A stretch of DNA of 64,000 nt, from NCBI RefSeq assembly GCF_000223215.1, contig NC_017243.1:2046001-2110000 (forward strand), in the 5' to 3' direction. Position numbers and translations under genes: made by a program. Below are positions 25,563 to 34,971 of this stretch, piece by piece; position 1 is the first letter of the stretch; the number at the start of each line of letters is the position of its first letter. The stretch comes from Brachyspira intermedia PWS/A (GTDB lineage: Bacteria; Spirochaetota; Brachyspiria; Brachyspirales; Brachyspiraceae). Below the pieces are notes generated by a model. It was not told the DNA's origin. It saw only the letters and a program-made list of their open reading frames with translations, and did not search any database.

Positions 25563-28500
25563 ATGGAAAATAAAGAAAACATTGATATCATTAAAATGTC
25601 TGAGGAAAGTACTGTTGTCGCTAAATATATACCGGTAGAGAGAACAAGAACTAAATATCAAACAGAAGAAGAACTTGAACAAGAATTTATCAAACAGCTT
25701 ACAGAACAAGGCTATGAATATATAAATATAAAAAATGAAAATGATTTGATTAAAAACCTTAGAAAGCAATTAGAAAAATTAAATAATTATACTTTTTTTG
25801 ATACTGAATGGGAAATTTTTTTTAATACTACTATAGCGAATGGCAACGAAGATATAATAAATAAAACTGAAAGAATACAAGAGAATTATATTCAAGCTAT
25901 AACTTTAGAAAACGGATACACTAAAAATATTAAACTCATAGATAAAGACGATATATATAATAATAATTTACAAGTTATTAATCAATATAAAGAAGAAAGT
26001 TCAGAGAAAAAAGCCAGATACGATGTTACTATTTTAATAAACGGCTTGCCTATGGTTCATATTGAGCTGAAAAGAAGAGGCGTTAATATAAGAGAGGCAT
26101 TCAATCAAATAAACAGATACGGGGAAGAAAATTTCTGGGCAGGTTCAGGGCTTTATCAATATGTACAATTATTCGTTATATCAAATGGTACTAATACAAA
26201 ATATTATTCAAATACCACAAGATATAGACATATAAAGAATAGCGAACGTCAAGTAAAAACTTCAAATACTTTTGAGTTTACGAGTTTTTGGGCTGATGCT
26301 AGAAATAAAATTATTCCAGACTTGGTGGATTTTACTAAAACTTTCTTTTCAAAATTTACTCTATTAAATATATTAACTAAATATTGTGTATTTACTTCAG
26401 ACAAAGCACTTTTAGTTATGCGTCCTTATCAGATTGCAGCAGCAGAGAAGATCATAAACAAGATTATACTATCTGAAAATCATAAAATAAGATCAAAAAA
26501 AGAATCAGGCGGTTATATTTGGCATACCACAGGAAGCGGAAAAACTCTTACAAGTTTTAAAACTGCAACTTTAGCTAGATCGCTTAATTTTGTAGATAAA
26601 GTACTTTTTGTAGTTGATAGAAAAGACCTCGATTATCAAACTATGAAAGAATATGATAAATTTCAAAAAGGTGCAGCCAACAGCAATACTTCTACAAAAA
26701 TATTAAAAGAACAATTAGAAGACGATAATGCAAAAATAATTATTACTACCATTCAGAAATTATCAAGATTCATTCAGAAAAATGAAAATCATGAAGTTTA
26801 TAAAAAGCATATTGTTATGATTTTTGATGAATGTCATCGTTCTCAATTTGGTGAGATGAATGAGAAAATAAAAAAGGCTTTCAAAAATTATAATATATTC
26901 GGATTTACAGGCACACCTATTTTCAAAAAAGAAAAAGACGATGAAAAATATCCGAATCTAAAAACCACTGAAAATGCTTTCGGAGAAAAACTTCACACAT
27001 ATACTATAGTAGATGCCATTCGTGATAAAAATGTTTTGCCTTTTAGAATAGATTATATTAATACTGTGAAAGAAGCTAAAGATTTTGAAGATAAAAAAGT
27101 TAAAGGCATAAATACAGATGATGTACTTTTAAATGATGAAAGAATAAGATTAATAGTAAAATACATAATAGAACATTTTGATCAGAAAACTTACAGAAAT
27201 TCCAATAATGCCGCTTATAGTCATGATATTATTGTAAATGTAGAGGATATGGCTAAATCAAAGCATAATACTGTTAAAGAAAAGAAAGAGAAAAGAGAAG
27301 TTAAAGGATTCAATTCCATTTTTGCAGTATCTTCTATAAAAGCAGCTAAGAAATATTATAAAGAGTTCCAAAAACAAATAAGCGAAACTTCAAGCAATTT
27401 AAAAGTCGCTACAATATTTAGTTTTGTACAAAATGATAACAATGACAATTATGATGATACAATTCAAGAGGAAAATTTTGAACCTAAAAATCTTGATGAA
27501 GATTCAAGAGAGTTTCTTGAAAGTGCTATAAAAGATTATAATCAAATATTTGAAACAAGTTATGATACATCTGATGAGAAATTTGAAAATTATTATAGAG
27601 ATGTTTCATTGCAGATGAAAAACAATAGAATTGATATTTTAATAGTAGTAAATATGTTTTTAACTGGTTTTGACGCCCCTACTTTAAATACTTTATGGGT
27701 TGATAAGAGATTACAAATGCATGGTCTTATACAGGCATTTTCGAGAACGAACAGAATTTTAAACTCTGTTAAAACTTTCGGAAATATAGTTTCTTTCATG
27801 AACTTAGAAGAAAATACAAACAAAGCTCTTTCTGTTTTTGGTGATAAAGATGCCAACTCTATAGCATTGCTTAAAATTTATAAAGATTATTTTAACGGCT
27901 ACGATGAAAACGGTGAGCATGTTTTAGGATATACAGAAATTGTTGATTTACTTAAAACTAAATTCCCTATTAATGAAGCTATTGTTACAGAAGACGATAA
28001 AAAATTATTTATTAAATTATTTGGGGATTTATTAAAAATAAGAAACACTCTTTCTGCTTTCGATAGTTTTAGAGAAGACAGAGAAAAAATACTGTCTGAC
28101 ATAGATTTTCAGGATTACAGCGGAAAATATTCTGATTTATATACAGAGATTACTCAAAGCAAAGAAAAAAATAAAAATAATCCTGAAATAGAAAATATAC
28201 AAGATGATGTTGTATTTGAAATAGAACTCATCAAACAAGTTGAAGTAAATATTGACTATATACTTCTAATAGTGGCAAGATACAAAAATGAAAATAAAGA
28301 CAAAGATACTATAATAGAACATGTTAGAAAATTAATTAATGCTGGTATTGAATTAAGAAGCAAGAGAGAATTGATTGAAAACTTCATTAATCAAATGAAT
28401 GCTTCCGACACAGATATTCAAGAAGAATTCTATCAATATGTAAAAGAAGAAAAAGAAAAAGATTTAATAAAGATAATTAAAGATGAAAATTTAAAAGAAA

Positions 28501-28685
28501 AAGAAACAAATGATTTTATAACCAGCTGTTTTGAATATGGAGAAATAAGAACTTCAGGAACAGATATTGATAAAATACTTCCTCCAATATCAAGATTCAG
28601 CAAGCAAGGAAATAAAATCGAGAAAAAGCAAATTGTTGTAGAAAAATTGCAGTCTTTCTTTGAAAAATATTCAGGTTTAATATAG
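25563..28685 (+). CDS. hsdR: Type I restriction enzyme subunit HsdR
   Basis: Motor and nuclease subunit of the type I system, which translocates DNA using ATP and cleaves at a distance. Seen: the N-terminal PD-(D/E)xK nuclease domain with YDVTILINGLPMVHIELK (E168 and K170), Walker A TGSGKT near 323-328, the DEAH-type box DECH from 422, GFTGTP as motif III, and the helicase motif VI-like segment QAFSRTNRI. A C-terminal helical domain follows. Length 1040 is normal. AAGAGG precedes the ATG. It ends 4 bases before the stop of the convergent flavoprotein gene. All catalytic motifs are intact, so the weak point of the locus is hsdS. Confidence 0.95.
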   Translation: MENKENIDIIKMSEESTVVAKYIPVERTRTKYQTEEELEQEFIKQLTEQGYEYINIKNENDLIKNLRKQLEKLNNYTFFDTEWEIFFNTTIANGNEDIINKTERIQENYIQAITLENGYTKNIKLIDKDDIYNNNLQVINQYKEESSEKKARYDVTILINGLPMVHIELKRRGVNIREAFNQINRYGEENFWAGSGLYQYVQLFVISNGTNTKYYSNTTRYRHIKNSERQVKTSNTFEFTSFWADARNKIIPDLVDFTKTFFSKFTLLNILTKYCVFTSDKALLVMRPYQIAAAEKIINKIILSENHKIRSKKESGGYIWHTTGSGKTLTSFKTATLARSLNFVDKVLFVVDRKDLDYQTMKEYDKFQKGAANSNTSTKILKEQLEDDNAKIIITTIQKLSRFIQKNENHEVYKKHIVMIFDECHRSQFGEMNEKIKKAFKNYNIFGFTGTPIFKKEKDDEKYPNLKTTENAFGEKLHTYTIVDAIRDKNVLPFRIDYINTVKEAKDFEDKKVKGINTDDVLLNDERIRLIVKYIIEHFDQKTYRNSNNAAYSHDIIVNVEDMAKSKHNTVKEKKEKREVKGFNSIFAVSSIKAAKKYYKEFQKQISETSSNLKVATIFSFVQNDNNDNYDDTIQEENFEPKNLDEDSREFLESAIKDYNQIFETSYDTSDEKFENYYRDVSLQMKNNRIDILIVVNMFLTGFDAPTLNTLWVDKRLQMHGLIQAFSRTNRILNSVKTFGNIVSFMNLEENTNKALSVFGDKDANSIALLKIYKDYFNGYDENGEHVLGYTEIVDLLKTKFPINEAIVTEDDKKLFIKLFGDLLKIRNTLSAFDSFREDREKILSDIDFQDYSGKYSDLYTEITQSKEKNKNNPEIENIQDDVVFEIELIKQVEVNIDYILLIVARYKNENKDKDTIIEHVRKLINAGIELRSKRELIENFINQMNASDTDIQEEFYQYVKEEKEKDLIKIIKDENLKEKETNDFITSCFEYGEIRTSGTDIDKILPPISRFSKQGNKIEKKQIVVEKLQSFFEKYSGLI

Positions 28686-28689
28686 ATAA

Positions 28690-30045
28690 TTATTTATGCT
28701 TGGCATTATCTATTATTTTTTTATAAGGCATTAAAATATATTCATTCATTTTATTTTTCATTTTCTTTTGCATTGAAGGAATAGATATTAAAGCACCTAC
28801 TAATTTTATCTGAAGCATTTTCATTCTCTGCTTCTGAGGGAAATCATATATATTATGTTTCTTATAATATTTATGATCCTCTTTCATAAGCCCCTGCATT
28901 ACATATATTAAATCTCTGAATATTTTCATGCCTCCTACACCATAGAAATTTTTAGGACGAGTGCATTTATTATCTATAGCATATTTCATAATAGAAGATA
29001 ATTTTTCAAGTTCATTATATATATCTTTATTATAATCATTAGCGATATGTGTTAAAAAATTTCCTCCTACTTCTGCACGCGATTCTATAAGTGTCTGTAA
29101 ATTATATTCACTGTCATAATCACCACTTATAATATATCCTATAGGCATACCTTCTGTAACTGTTCTATGTCCATTGCAAAATTGTCTATCTTCATAAAGT
29201 TTAAAACTAGAATGTGTATAATGATTTTCTATAGTGAATGCATATATTATAGCATCAGCTTTTTGTATCTCATTACGAAGAAAATCATCGAATCCATCTT
29301 TATAAACACATTTACCTGTTATAGCACATCCGAAACAGCCTAAACATCCGCCATGAAAATTATACTCTCTTATATTTATCTCTCTTGTTTTATATGGAAT
29401 AATATTTTTAAAATCCTCTATGATATTTTTTAAATTTTCATCATCTTTTGAAGTATTACTTAATATTAAAACATCTTTACTTCTGTCTTTATTCTCAATA
29501 TTATTATTAAATCTTCTTTTATATATAATTTTATCTTGTGGTTTTGAATTAATGCTTTGTGTATATAGATTATTTTCTATAGAGAATATTAAATAATTAA
29601 AAAAGTTTATGGCATCATCCTGCCCTTCTTTTTTCATTAAATCTTCCATATCAGCAGAAAGCCCTTTTATATATTTAAATCCCAAATCCAAACAATTTTC
29701 CTCCAAAAACTTATGAGCAGTTACATCATAAAAATGCTTAGATGTAGAAAACTGCGTTGCAAATTTATCCTTAACTTCTGTATTATTTTCTTTTAGTAAT
29801 TCTATAAATCTATGCAATTGATATGGTATTAAAAATGTATATACAGGATAGGAAAAAATTATTATATTTGCTTTTTCAAATGCTTCTTTTATTTCATTAA
29901 AATTTTTTTCATAATATTTTATTTTTTGCCCAACATTTAAAAATTCAAATTTATGTTCTATAAATAATTTCTCCAAAAATAATAATGTCTGTAATGTTAT
30001 GCTGTTATTTCCTTTAGGACTTCCGTTTATAACTAAAATGTTCAT
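28690..30045 (-). CDS. Two-domain flavodoxin-like / NADPH-dependent FMN reductase protein
   Basis: A 451-residue protein with two flavodoxin-like halves. The first opens MNILVINGSPKGNNSIT, the FMN phosphate-binding loop of NADPH-dependent FMN reductases, and has FSYPVYTFLIPYQLHRF near residue 90. The second begins near 190 with VLILSNTSKDDENLKN and carries a Cys cluster HGGCLGCFGCAITGKC near 240, as in iron-sulfur flavoproteins. The likely role is electron transfer or oxidative-stress reduction in the cytoplasm; partner unknown. The first half lacks the Cys cluster, and the second lacks a canonical GSPR loop, so the halves may have split duties. GGAG precedes the ATG. It is convergent with hsdR. 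Confidence 0.75.
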   Translation of the reverse strand: MNILVINGSPKGNNSITLQTLLFLEKLFIEHKFEFLNVGQKIKYYEKNFNEIKEAFEKANIIIFSYPVYTFLIPYQLHRFIELLKENNTEVKDKFATQFSTSKHFYDVTAHKFLEENCLDLGFKYIKGLSADMEDLMKKEGQDDAINFFNYLIFSIENNLYTQSINSKPQDKIIYKRRFNNNIENKDRSKDVLILSNTSKDDENLKNIIEDFKNIIPYKTREINIREYNFHGGCLGCFGCAITGKCVYKDGFDDFLRNEIQKADAIIYAFTIENHYTHSSFKLYEDRQFCNGHRTVTEGMPIGYIISGDYDSEYNLQTLIESRAEVGGNFLTHIANDYNKDIYNELEKLSSIMKYAIDNKCTRPKNFYGVGGMKIFRDLIYVMQGLMKEDHKYYKKHNIYDFPQKQRMKMLQIKLVGALISIPSMQKKMKNKMNEYILMPYKKIIDNAKHK

Positions 30046-30273
30046 AAATACTCCAAATTACAAATAAATATTAAATAATTATAATAATATAGAAAAAAAT
30101 AACAACTATATTTGATAATCTATAATATTAAAATTAACATCATCTTGTGAAAATATATAATTACATAATAGTTTTTATTAGAAAAAATAAAAAACAATAA
30201 TTTTAGTGATAAAAAAACAATAAAATGATATATTTGAAAATTTGTATTATAATTTTATAAAATAAAAAAAATA

Positions 30274-30302
30274 TTGATTTTTTTACATAATTATAATATA
30301 GT
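30274..30302 (+). promoter_or_regulatory. Promoter of the LacI-FGGY pair
   Basis: TTGATT (30274-30279), 17-base spacer, TATAGT (30297-30302), 39 bases before the TTG start at 30342. Confidence 0.55.
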
Positions 30303-30341
30303 TTTAACATTTATATAAAAAATATTTAAGGAAATATAAAA

Positions 30342-31325
30342 TTGAAAATAAGAGAATTATCAAGAATAAGCGGAATATCACCAGCAACTATCTCAAGAAT
30401 GCTCAAAGACCCAAATTCTGTTAAAGAATCTACTAGAAATAAAATTAATGATATTCTAAAAAATAATGATATTGATAAATACTTTAATACAAAATGTATA
30501 AAAAGAATAATGCTTATAATACCAGATTTAAGCAATACATTTTATTTAGATTTATTTAATGGTATAGTATCCATTGTACAAAAAAATAATATACCATTTG
30601 AAATATACCTTACCAATGAATCAATAAAAGAAGAAGAAAAAATTTTCTCAAGAATAAAAACAAGCAGAGATATAGGAGTAATATGGGTTCCGGCTTCAAA
30701 CGAAAGAGATAAATTACCTTATGATAAAAATACAAACTTAGTGTCATTAGTTGATAGGAATTTACCATTTGATAATATATATATAAAAAATTTATCTGAC
30801 AATTTTAATGCTGCCAAAAAATCTACAGATTTATTAATAGAAGGCGGAGCAAAAAACCCAATAATAATAACCGGCGGTTTAAGTCTAAGTAATGCTCAAG
30901 AAAGAAAAGAAGGATTTTTAGAAAGTATAAAAAATCATAACTTGGATAATGGCGTAAATAGAGTATATTACGGTGATTTTAATGACAGTGAAAGCGGTTA
31001 TAATATCATCAAAAAATTAGTTAAAGAAAAATTTGAATTTGACTCTATATTAGCAGCTAATCAGATACTGGCTGTAGGAATATTAAAAGCCTTGAATGAA
31101 TTAAAATTATCAATACCAGATGATGTATCTATAATAACTTTTGATAAACTTGTAAATTTATATTCATTCTATGAAAATAATAATATATCTGAAGTGGTAT
31201 TTCCAGCATTCGATATAGGAAGTAATGCAACATCTATGTTATTAGAACAAAAAACTTTTAATATTCAAAAGCAAATATTCAATTATTCTGCTGAGTTCCA
31301 TTTAAAAGGAAGCGAGAAAAAATAG
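30342..31325 (+). CDS. LacI/GalR-family transcriptional regulator
   Basis: A 327-residue LacI-type regulator. Residues 1-46 form the helix-turn-helix with hinge (MKIRELSRISGISPATISR, then MLKDPNSVKESTR). The rest is a periplasmic-binding-protein-like effector domain, for example GVIWVPAS and LAANQILAVGILKAL. Start: TTG at 30342 following AAGGAAAT; it is chosen because the DNA-binding domain begins exactly there. The kinase gene starts 9 bases after its stop, so both form one operon and the effector is probably a sugar or sugar phosphate of that pathway. The fucose genes lie close by, but control of them is only a guess. Confidence 0.9.
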   Translation: MKIRELSRISGISPATISRMLKDPNSVKESTRNKINDILKNNDIDKYFNTKCIKRIMLIIPDLSNTFYLDLFNGIVSIVQKNNIPFEIYLTNESIKEEEKIFSRIKTSRDIGVIWVPASNERDKLPYDKNTNLVSLVDRNLPFDNIYIKNLSDNFNAAKKSTDLLIEGGAKNPIIITGGLSLSNAQERKEGFLESIKNHNLDNGVNRVYYGDFNDSESGYNIIKKLVKEKFEFDSILAANQILAVGILKALNELKLSIPDDVSIITFDKLVNLYSFYENNNISEVVFPAFDIGSNATSMLLEQKTFNIQKQIFNYSAEFHLKGSEKK

Positions 31326-31334
31326 GAATAAATT

Positions 31335-32918
31335 ATGAAATATATAATAGGTATAGATGTAGGCTCTGGAAGTTCAAGGGCCGGAGTTTTCTCATTAGAT
31401 GGAAATAGCCTAGGATTTGAAAGCATACCTATAAAATTACGCAAAATTGATGAGAATTTCGTTGAACAATCTTCTAATGATATATGGAATAGCGTATGTC
31501 AATCGGTAAAAAAAGTTATATCAAAATCAAAAATTAATGCTGATGATGTTATAGCCATAGGATTTGATGCCACTTGTTCGCTTGTAGCTTTAGATAAAGA
31601 TGATAATCCTGTAAGTGTAAATAAAGACTGTTTAGATGATTGGAATATAATAATGTGGATGGATCATAGAGCTATAAAAGAAGCTGATGAGATTAATTCA
31701 AAAAAATTCGATGTGCTAAAATACGTAGGCGGAAAAATAAGCGTTGAAATGGAAATACCTAAAATTTTATGGCTTAAAAGAAATTTACCTGAAAATTATA
31801 AAAGAGTTAAACAATTTTTTGATTTGGCAGATTTTCTTCAATATAAAGCATGCGGAAGCAATATAAGAAGTTCCTGTACTGTTGCATGCAAATGGACATA
31901 TTTAGCCCATGAAAATAAATGGGACGAAAAGTTTTTTAAGAGTTTAGATTTATATGATCTTATAGAAGAAAATAAAATAGGAAATATTATAAAAGAACCG
32001 GGGATATTTGCCGGCAATCTTACAGAAGAAAGCAGTAAAGAATTAGGTTTATCAACAAATGTTAAAGTAGCAGTAGGTATGATAGATGCCCATGCCGGAG
32101 GACTTGGCTCATTAATAGGAAAAGCTGAAAATACTCTTGTAATAGTAGCTGGTACTTCTGCATGCCATATGATGAATAGTAAAGAGGCAATATTTGTTAA
32201 TGGAGTTTGGGGCCCTTATTATAATGCTATGGTATCTGGTATGTGGCTTAATGAAGGCGGACAAAGTGCTTATGGAAGTTTAATAGATTATAATATAAAA
32301 AAACATCCTTATTTTTATAACCTTATAAAAGAAGGAAAAACATTTAAAGATATATATAAAATTCTAAATGATGAAGTGTATAAATTAAAAAATATTAATA
32401 AATTTTATATAAAAGATATTCATATACTTGATTATCATTATGGAAACAGATCTCCTATAGCAGACCCAAAAGAAAGAGGCATTGAAATAGGTTTAGATAT
32501 GTCAGAAGATATTATATCTATGGCAAAATTATATTGGGCAACTATAGATAGTATATGTTTCGGTACAAGAAATATTATAGAAACTTCAAAAAATAATGGC
32601 TATACTATAGACACTATAATAGTATGCGGAGGTGCTGCTAAAAATCCATTATTTATGAGAGAGCTTGCTGATATATGTCAATGCAAAATATACACAGCAG
32701 GACATGAAGAGTCTGTTGTATTCGGCAGTGCTATTTTAGCTTCTATAGCTTCCGGAGAATATAAAAATTATGAAGAGGCATTATCAAAAATATCTAAAAA
32801 AGGCGAATGTATAGAGGCTGATAAAACTATGAAAGAATATTTTGATAAAAAGTATCAAATTTATTTAGAGCTATATAAAGATAAATTAAAATATGAAAAA
32901 TTAATGAGTGATTTTTAA
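31335..32918 (+). CDS. FGGY-family pentulose kinase (D-ribulokinase-like)
   Basis: A 527-residue FGGY carbohydrate kinase that phosphorylates a ketopentose in the cytoplasm. Seen: phosphate-1 loop IGIDVGSGSSRAGVF at residues 5-19, the segment VIAIGFDATCSLVALD, IIMWMDHRA (the WMDHRA block marks the ribulokinase-like subgroup), ATCC-like AGTSACHMM, and GGAAKNP near residue 432 as the adenosine site. Length fits the 520-550 residue D-ribulokinase-like subgroup better than the 470-500 residue xylulose or fuculose kinases. It is cotranscribed with a LacI regulator and ends at a strong hairpin. No isomerase or epimerase for its substrate is adjacent, so the substrate is uncertain. Confidence 0.85.
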   Translation: MKYIIGIDVGSGSSRAGVFSLDGNSLGFESIPIKLRKIDENFVEQSSNDIWNSVCQSVKKVISKSKINADDVIAIGFDATCSLVALDKDDNPVSVNKDCLDDWNIIMWMDHRAIKEADEINSKKFDVLKYVGGKISVEMEIPKILWLKRNLPENYKRVKQFFDLADFLQYKACGSNIRSSCTVACKWTYLAHENKWDEKFFKSLDLYDLIEENKIGNIIKEPGIFAGNLTEESSKELGLSTNVKVAVGMIDAHAGGLGSLIGKAENTLVIVAGTSACHMMNSKEAIFVNGVWGPYYNAMVSGMWLNEGGQSAYGSLIDYNIKKHPYFYNLIKEGKTFKDIYKILNDEVYKLKNINKFYIKDIHILDYHYGNRSPIADPKERGIEIGLDMSEDIISMAKLYWATIDSICFGTRNIIETSKNNGYTIDTIIVCGGAAKNPLFMRELADICQCKIYTAGHEESVVFGSAILASIASGEYKNYEEALSKISKKGECIEADKTMKEYFDKKYQIYLELYKDKLKYEKLMSDF

Positions 32919-32938
32919 GTTATTAAAATAATAAAAAA

Positions 32939-32971
32939 AATAGGCTGCCTGCATAAAACAGACAGCCTATT
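32939..32971. terminator. Bidirectional terminator between the FGGY kinase and fucO
   Basis: AATAGGCTG (32939-32947) pairs with CAGCCTATT (32963-32971), and CCTG/CAGA extend the stem imperfectly. A run of eight A before and TTTT after allow use on both strands. Confidence 0.75.
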
Positions 32972-33017
32972 TTAATGAAGTTTAAGAATAATTAATTAAT
33001 TTACAATTATTAAATTA

Positions 33018-34166
33018 TTAATAAGCCTTCTTATATAAAGCCAATATATCATCTAATGTTACATCTCTAGGATTTCCGCCAGTACATACATCAGCTAAAG
33101 CGTCTTTTGCCAATCTTGGTAAATCTTCTTCTTTTATTTTTAATTCTCTTAAATTAGCAGGAATATTAACATCTTTAGAAAGTTTTCTAACAGCTTCTAC
33201 AGCAAGTTTAGCAGCTTCCTCTTTGCTTAATCCATCAACTTTTTCACCCATTGCCACAGCTATATCAACATATTTATCTATACAAACAGGCATATTAAAT
33301 TCCATAACAGTAGGAAGAAGTACAGCATTAGCAACACCATGAGGAATATCAAATATAGCTCCAAGTGGGTGAGCCATAGAGTGAACAATACCAAGTCCTA
33401 CATTACTAAAACCCATACCAGCAACATACTGAGCAATGCTCATTCCATCCATATCAGTCATATTTTTATCTTTAACAGCACCTCTTAAGTGTTTAGAAAT
33501 AAGCTGCATAGCTTTATATTCAAACATATCAGAAATAGTATGAGCACCTTTAGTGATATAACCTTCAATAGCATGAGTTAAAGCATCCATACCAGTAGCA
33601 GCAACAAGACTATTAGGCATAGAAGCCATAAGTTCAGCATCTACAAAAGCAACTATAGGTATATCTTTAGGGTCAACACAAACCATTTTTCTATTTTCTT
33701 CTTCATTAATGATTACATAGTTAATAGTAACTTCAGCAGCAGTACCGCAAGTAGTAGGAAGAGCCATAATAGGTACGCTTTTATTTTTAGTAGCAGCTAC
33801 TCCTTCAAGAGATTTAACATCAGCAAAATCAGGGTTATTTTTTGTAATACCTATAGCTTTAGCAACGTCCATTACAGAACCGCCTCCAACAGCAATCAAG
33901 AAATCAGCACCTGATTCATTATATTTTGCTAAACCGTCTTTACAGTTCTTAATAGTAGGGTTTTGCTTAATATCTAAAAATGTATCATAAGATATACCAG
34001 CACCATCTAAAACATCTTTTACTTTTTTAAGAACTCCGCAAGAATCCAAAACTTTATCACTAACTAATAATGCTTTTTTAAATCCTCTTGCCTTAATTTC
34101 AGTAGCAAGCTCGCTTCTTATACCAATACCAAAATAACTTGTTTCATTTAAAATATATCTAGCCAT
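33018..34166 (-). CDS. fucO: Lactaldehyde reductase (L-1,2-propanediol oxidoreductase), iron-dependent ADH
   Basis: Group III iron-dependent alcohol dehydrogenase that reduces L-lactaldehyde to L-1,2-propanediol with NADH in anaerobic fucose use. Seen: GGGSVMDVAKAIG (NAD-binding), ATGMDALTHAIEGY with the Asp and His metal ligands, and HSMAHPLGAIFDIPHG with two more His ligands, the full FucO set. Length 382 is normal. The start has AGGAGGAAT before the ATG. It is the last gene of a fucK-fucA-fucO operon (61 bases after fucA) and ends at the bidirectional hairpin. Related iron alcohol dehydrogenases are hard to tell apart by motif; the operon decides the call. Confidence 0.92.
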   Translation of the reverse strand: MARYILNETSYFGIGIRSELATEIKARGFKKALLVSDKVLDSCGVLKKVKDVLDGAGISYDTFLDIKQNPTIKNCKDGLAKYNESGADFLIAVGGGSVMDVAKAIGITKNNPDFADVKSLEGVAATKNKSVPIMALPTTCGTAAEVTINYVIINEEENRKMVCVDPKDIPIVAFVDAELMASMPNSLVAATGMDALTHAIEGYITKGAHTISDMFEYKAMQLISKHLRGAVKDKNMTDMDGMSIAQYVAGMGFSNVGLGIVHSMAHPLGAIFDIPHGVANAVLLPTVMEFNMPVCIDKYVDIAVAMGEKVDGLSKEEAAKLAVEAVRKLSKDVNIPANLRELKIKEEDLPRLAKDALADVCTGGNPRDVTLDDILALYKKAY

Positions 34167-34227
34167 AAAATTCCTCCTATTATATTTTTTATTTTATTAT
34201 ATCTTCTATAGCTTTAAAAGATTTAAT

Positions 34228-34932
34228 TTATTTTTTAGTTTTTGCTTTAGATTTTGTTTTAGGTTTATCCTTAGTTTTATGCTTAACATTTAATCCATAG
34301 TTTTTGAATTTTTCCAAAACTATTTCCATTTCAGCATCAGATAAAACTGAATAATCCCCTATTCCTCTTACTCCCATATATAATCTTGCCAAATTCTCAA
34401 CTTCCATCATTACATGATATGCTTTAGGTAAAGTTTCATCAGCAGCAAGAAGTCCATGATTTTTTAATATACAAGCTTTATATCCTTTCATAGATTCAGA
34501 AATATTGTCGCATAATTCCTGAGTACCATAAGTAGCGTATTTAACACAAGGAATTTTATTTCCTCCTGCAACACCTACCATATAATGTATAGCTGGTATA
34601 TAATCTATATTTAATATAGAAACCATAGAAGAATAAATAGCATGATTATGTATCACAGCATTAAAATTAGGATTATCTTTAAGTATTGATAAATGGAATC
34701 TCCATTCGCTTGAAGGTATTTTATCTTTTTCAGGAGTACCATTTTCATCAACAAAAACAATATCATCTGGAGTCATAATCTCATAAGGCATACCGGAAGG
34801 TGTAATAAGCATACCATTTTCATATCTAAGACTGATATTACCGGCAGTTCCCTGATTAACTCCATCTTTTCTCATACTTAAACAAGCATCTATTATACTT
34901 TTAGCTAAATCTTTTCTACTATTTTTAGACAT
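34228..34932 (-). CDS. fucA: L-fuculose-1-phosphate aldolase (class II)
   Basis: Zinc-dependent class II aldolase that splits L-fuculose 1-phosphate into dihydroxyacetone phosphate and L-lactaldehyde. Seen: the phosphate-binding NQGTAGNISLR, ITPSGMPYE, then the zinc ligands in AVIHNHAIYSS and LKNHGLL. Length 234 is slightly longer than the usual 215 because of a Lys-rich tail (KPKTKSKAKTKK) not needed for catalysis. AAGGAG precedes the ATG. It sits 39 bases after fucK in one operon. A rhamnulose- or ribulose-phosphate aldolase is possible by family, but fucI and fucU in the same locus favour fuculose. Confidence 0.9.
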   Translation of the reverse strand: MSKNSRKDLAKSIIDACLSMRKDGVNQGTAGNISLRYENGMLITPSGMPYEIMTPDDIVFVDENGTPEKDKIPSSEWRFHLSILKDNPNFNAVIHNHAIYSSMVSILNIDYIPAIHYMVGVAGGNKIPCVKYATYGTQELCDNISESMKGYKACILKNHGLLAADETLPKAYHVMMEVENLARLYMGVRGIGDYSVLSDAEMEIVLEKFKNYGLNVKHKTKDKPKTKSKAKTKK

Positions 34933-34971
34933 TTTTTCTCCTTAAAAAAATAAATAATTTATAATACTATA

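Noticed and set aside
22396-28685. Type I locus as part of a prophage or gene-transfer agent
   Set aside because: No phage structural, integrase or lysis genes and no attachment repeats at the borders were seen.
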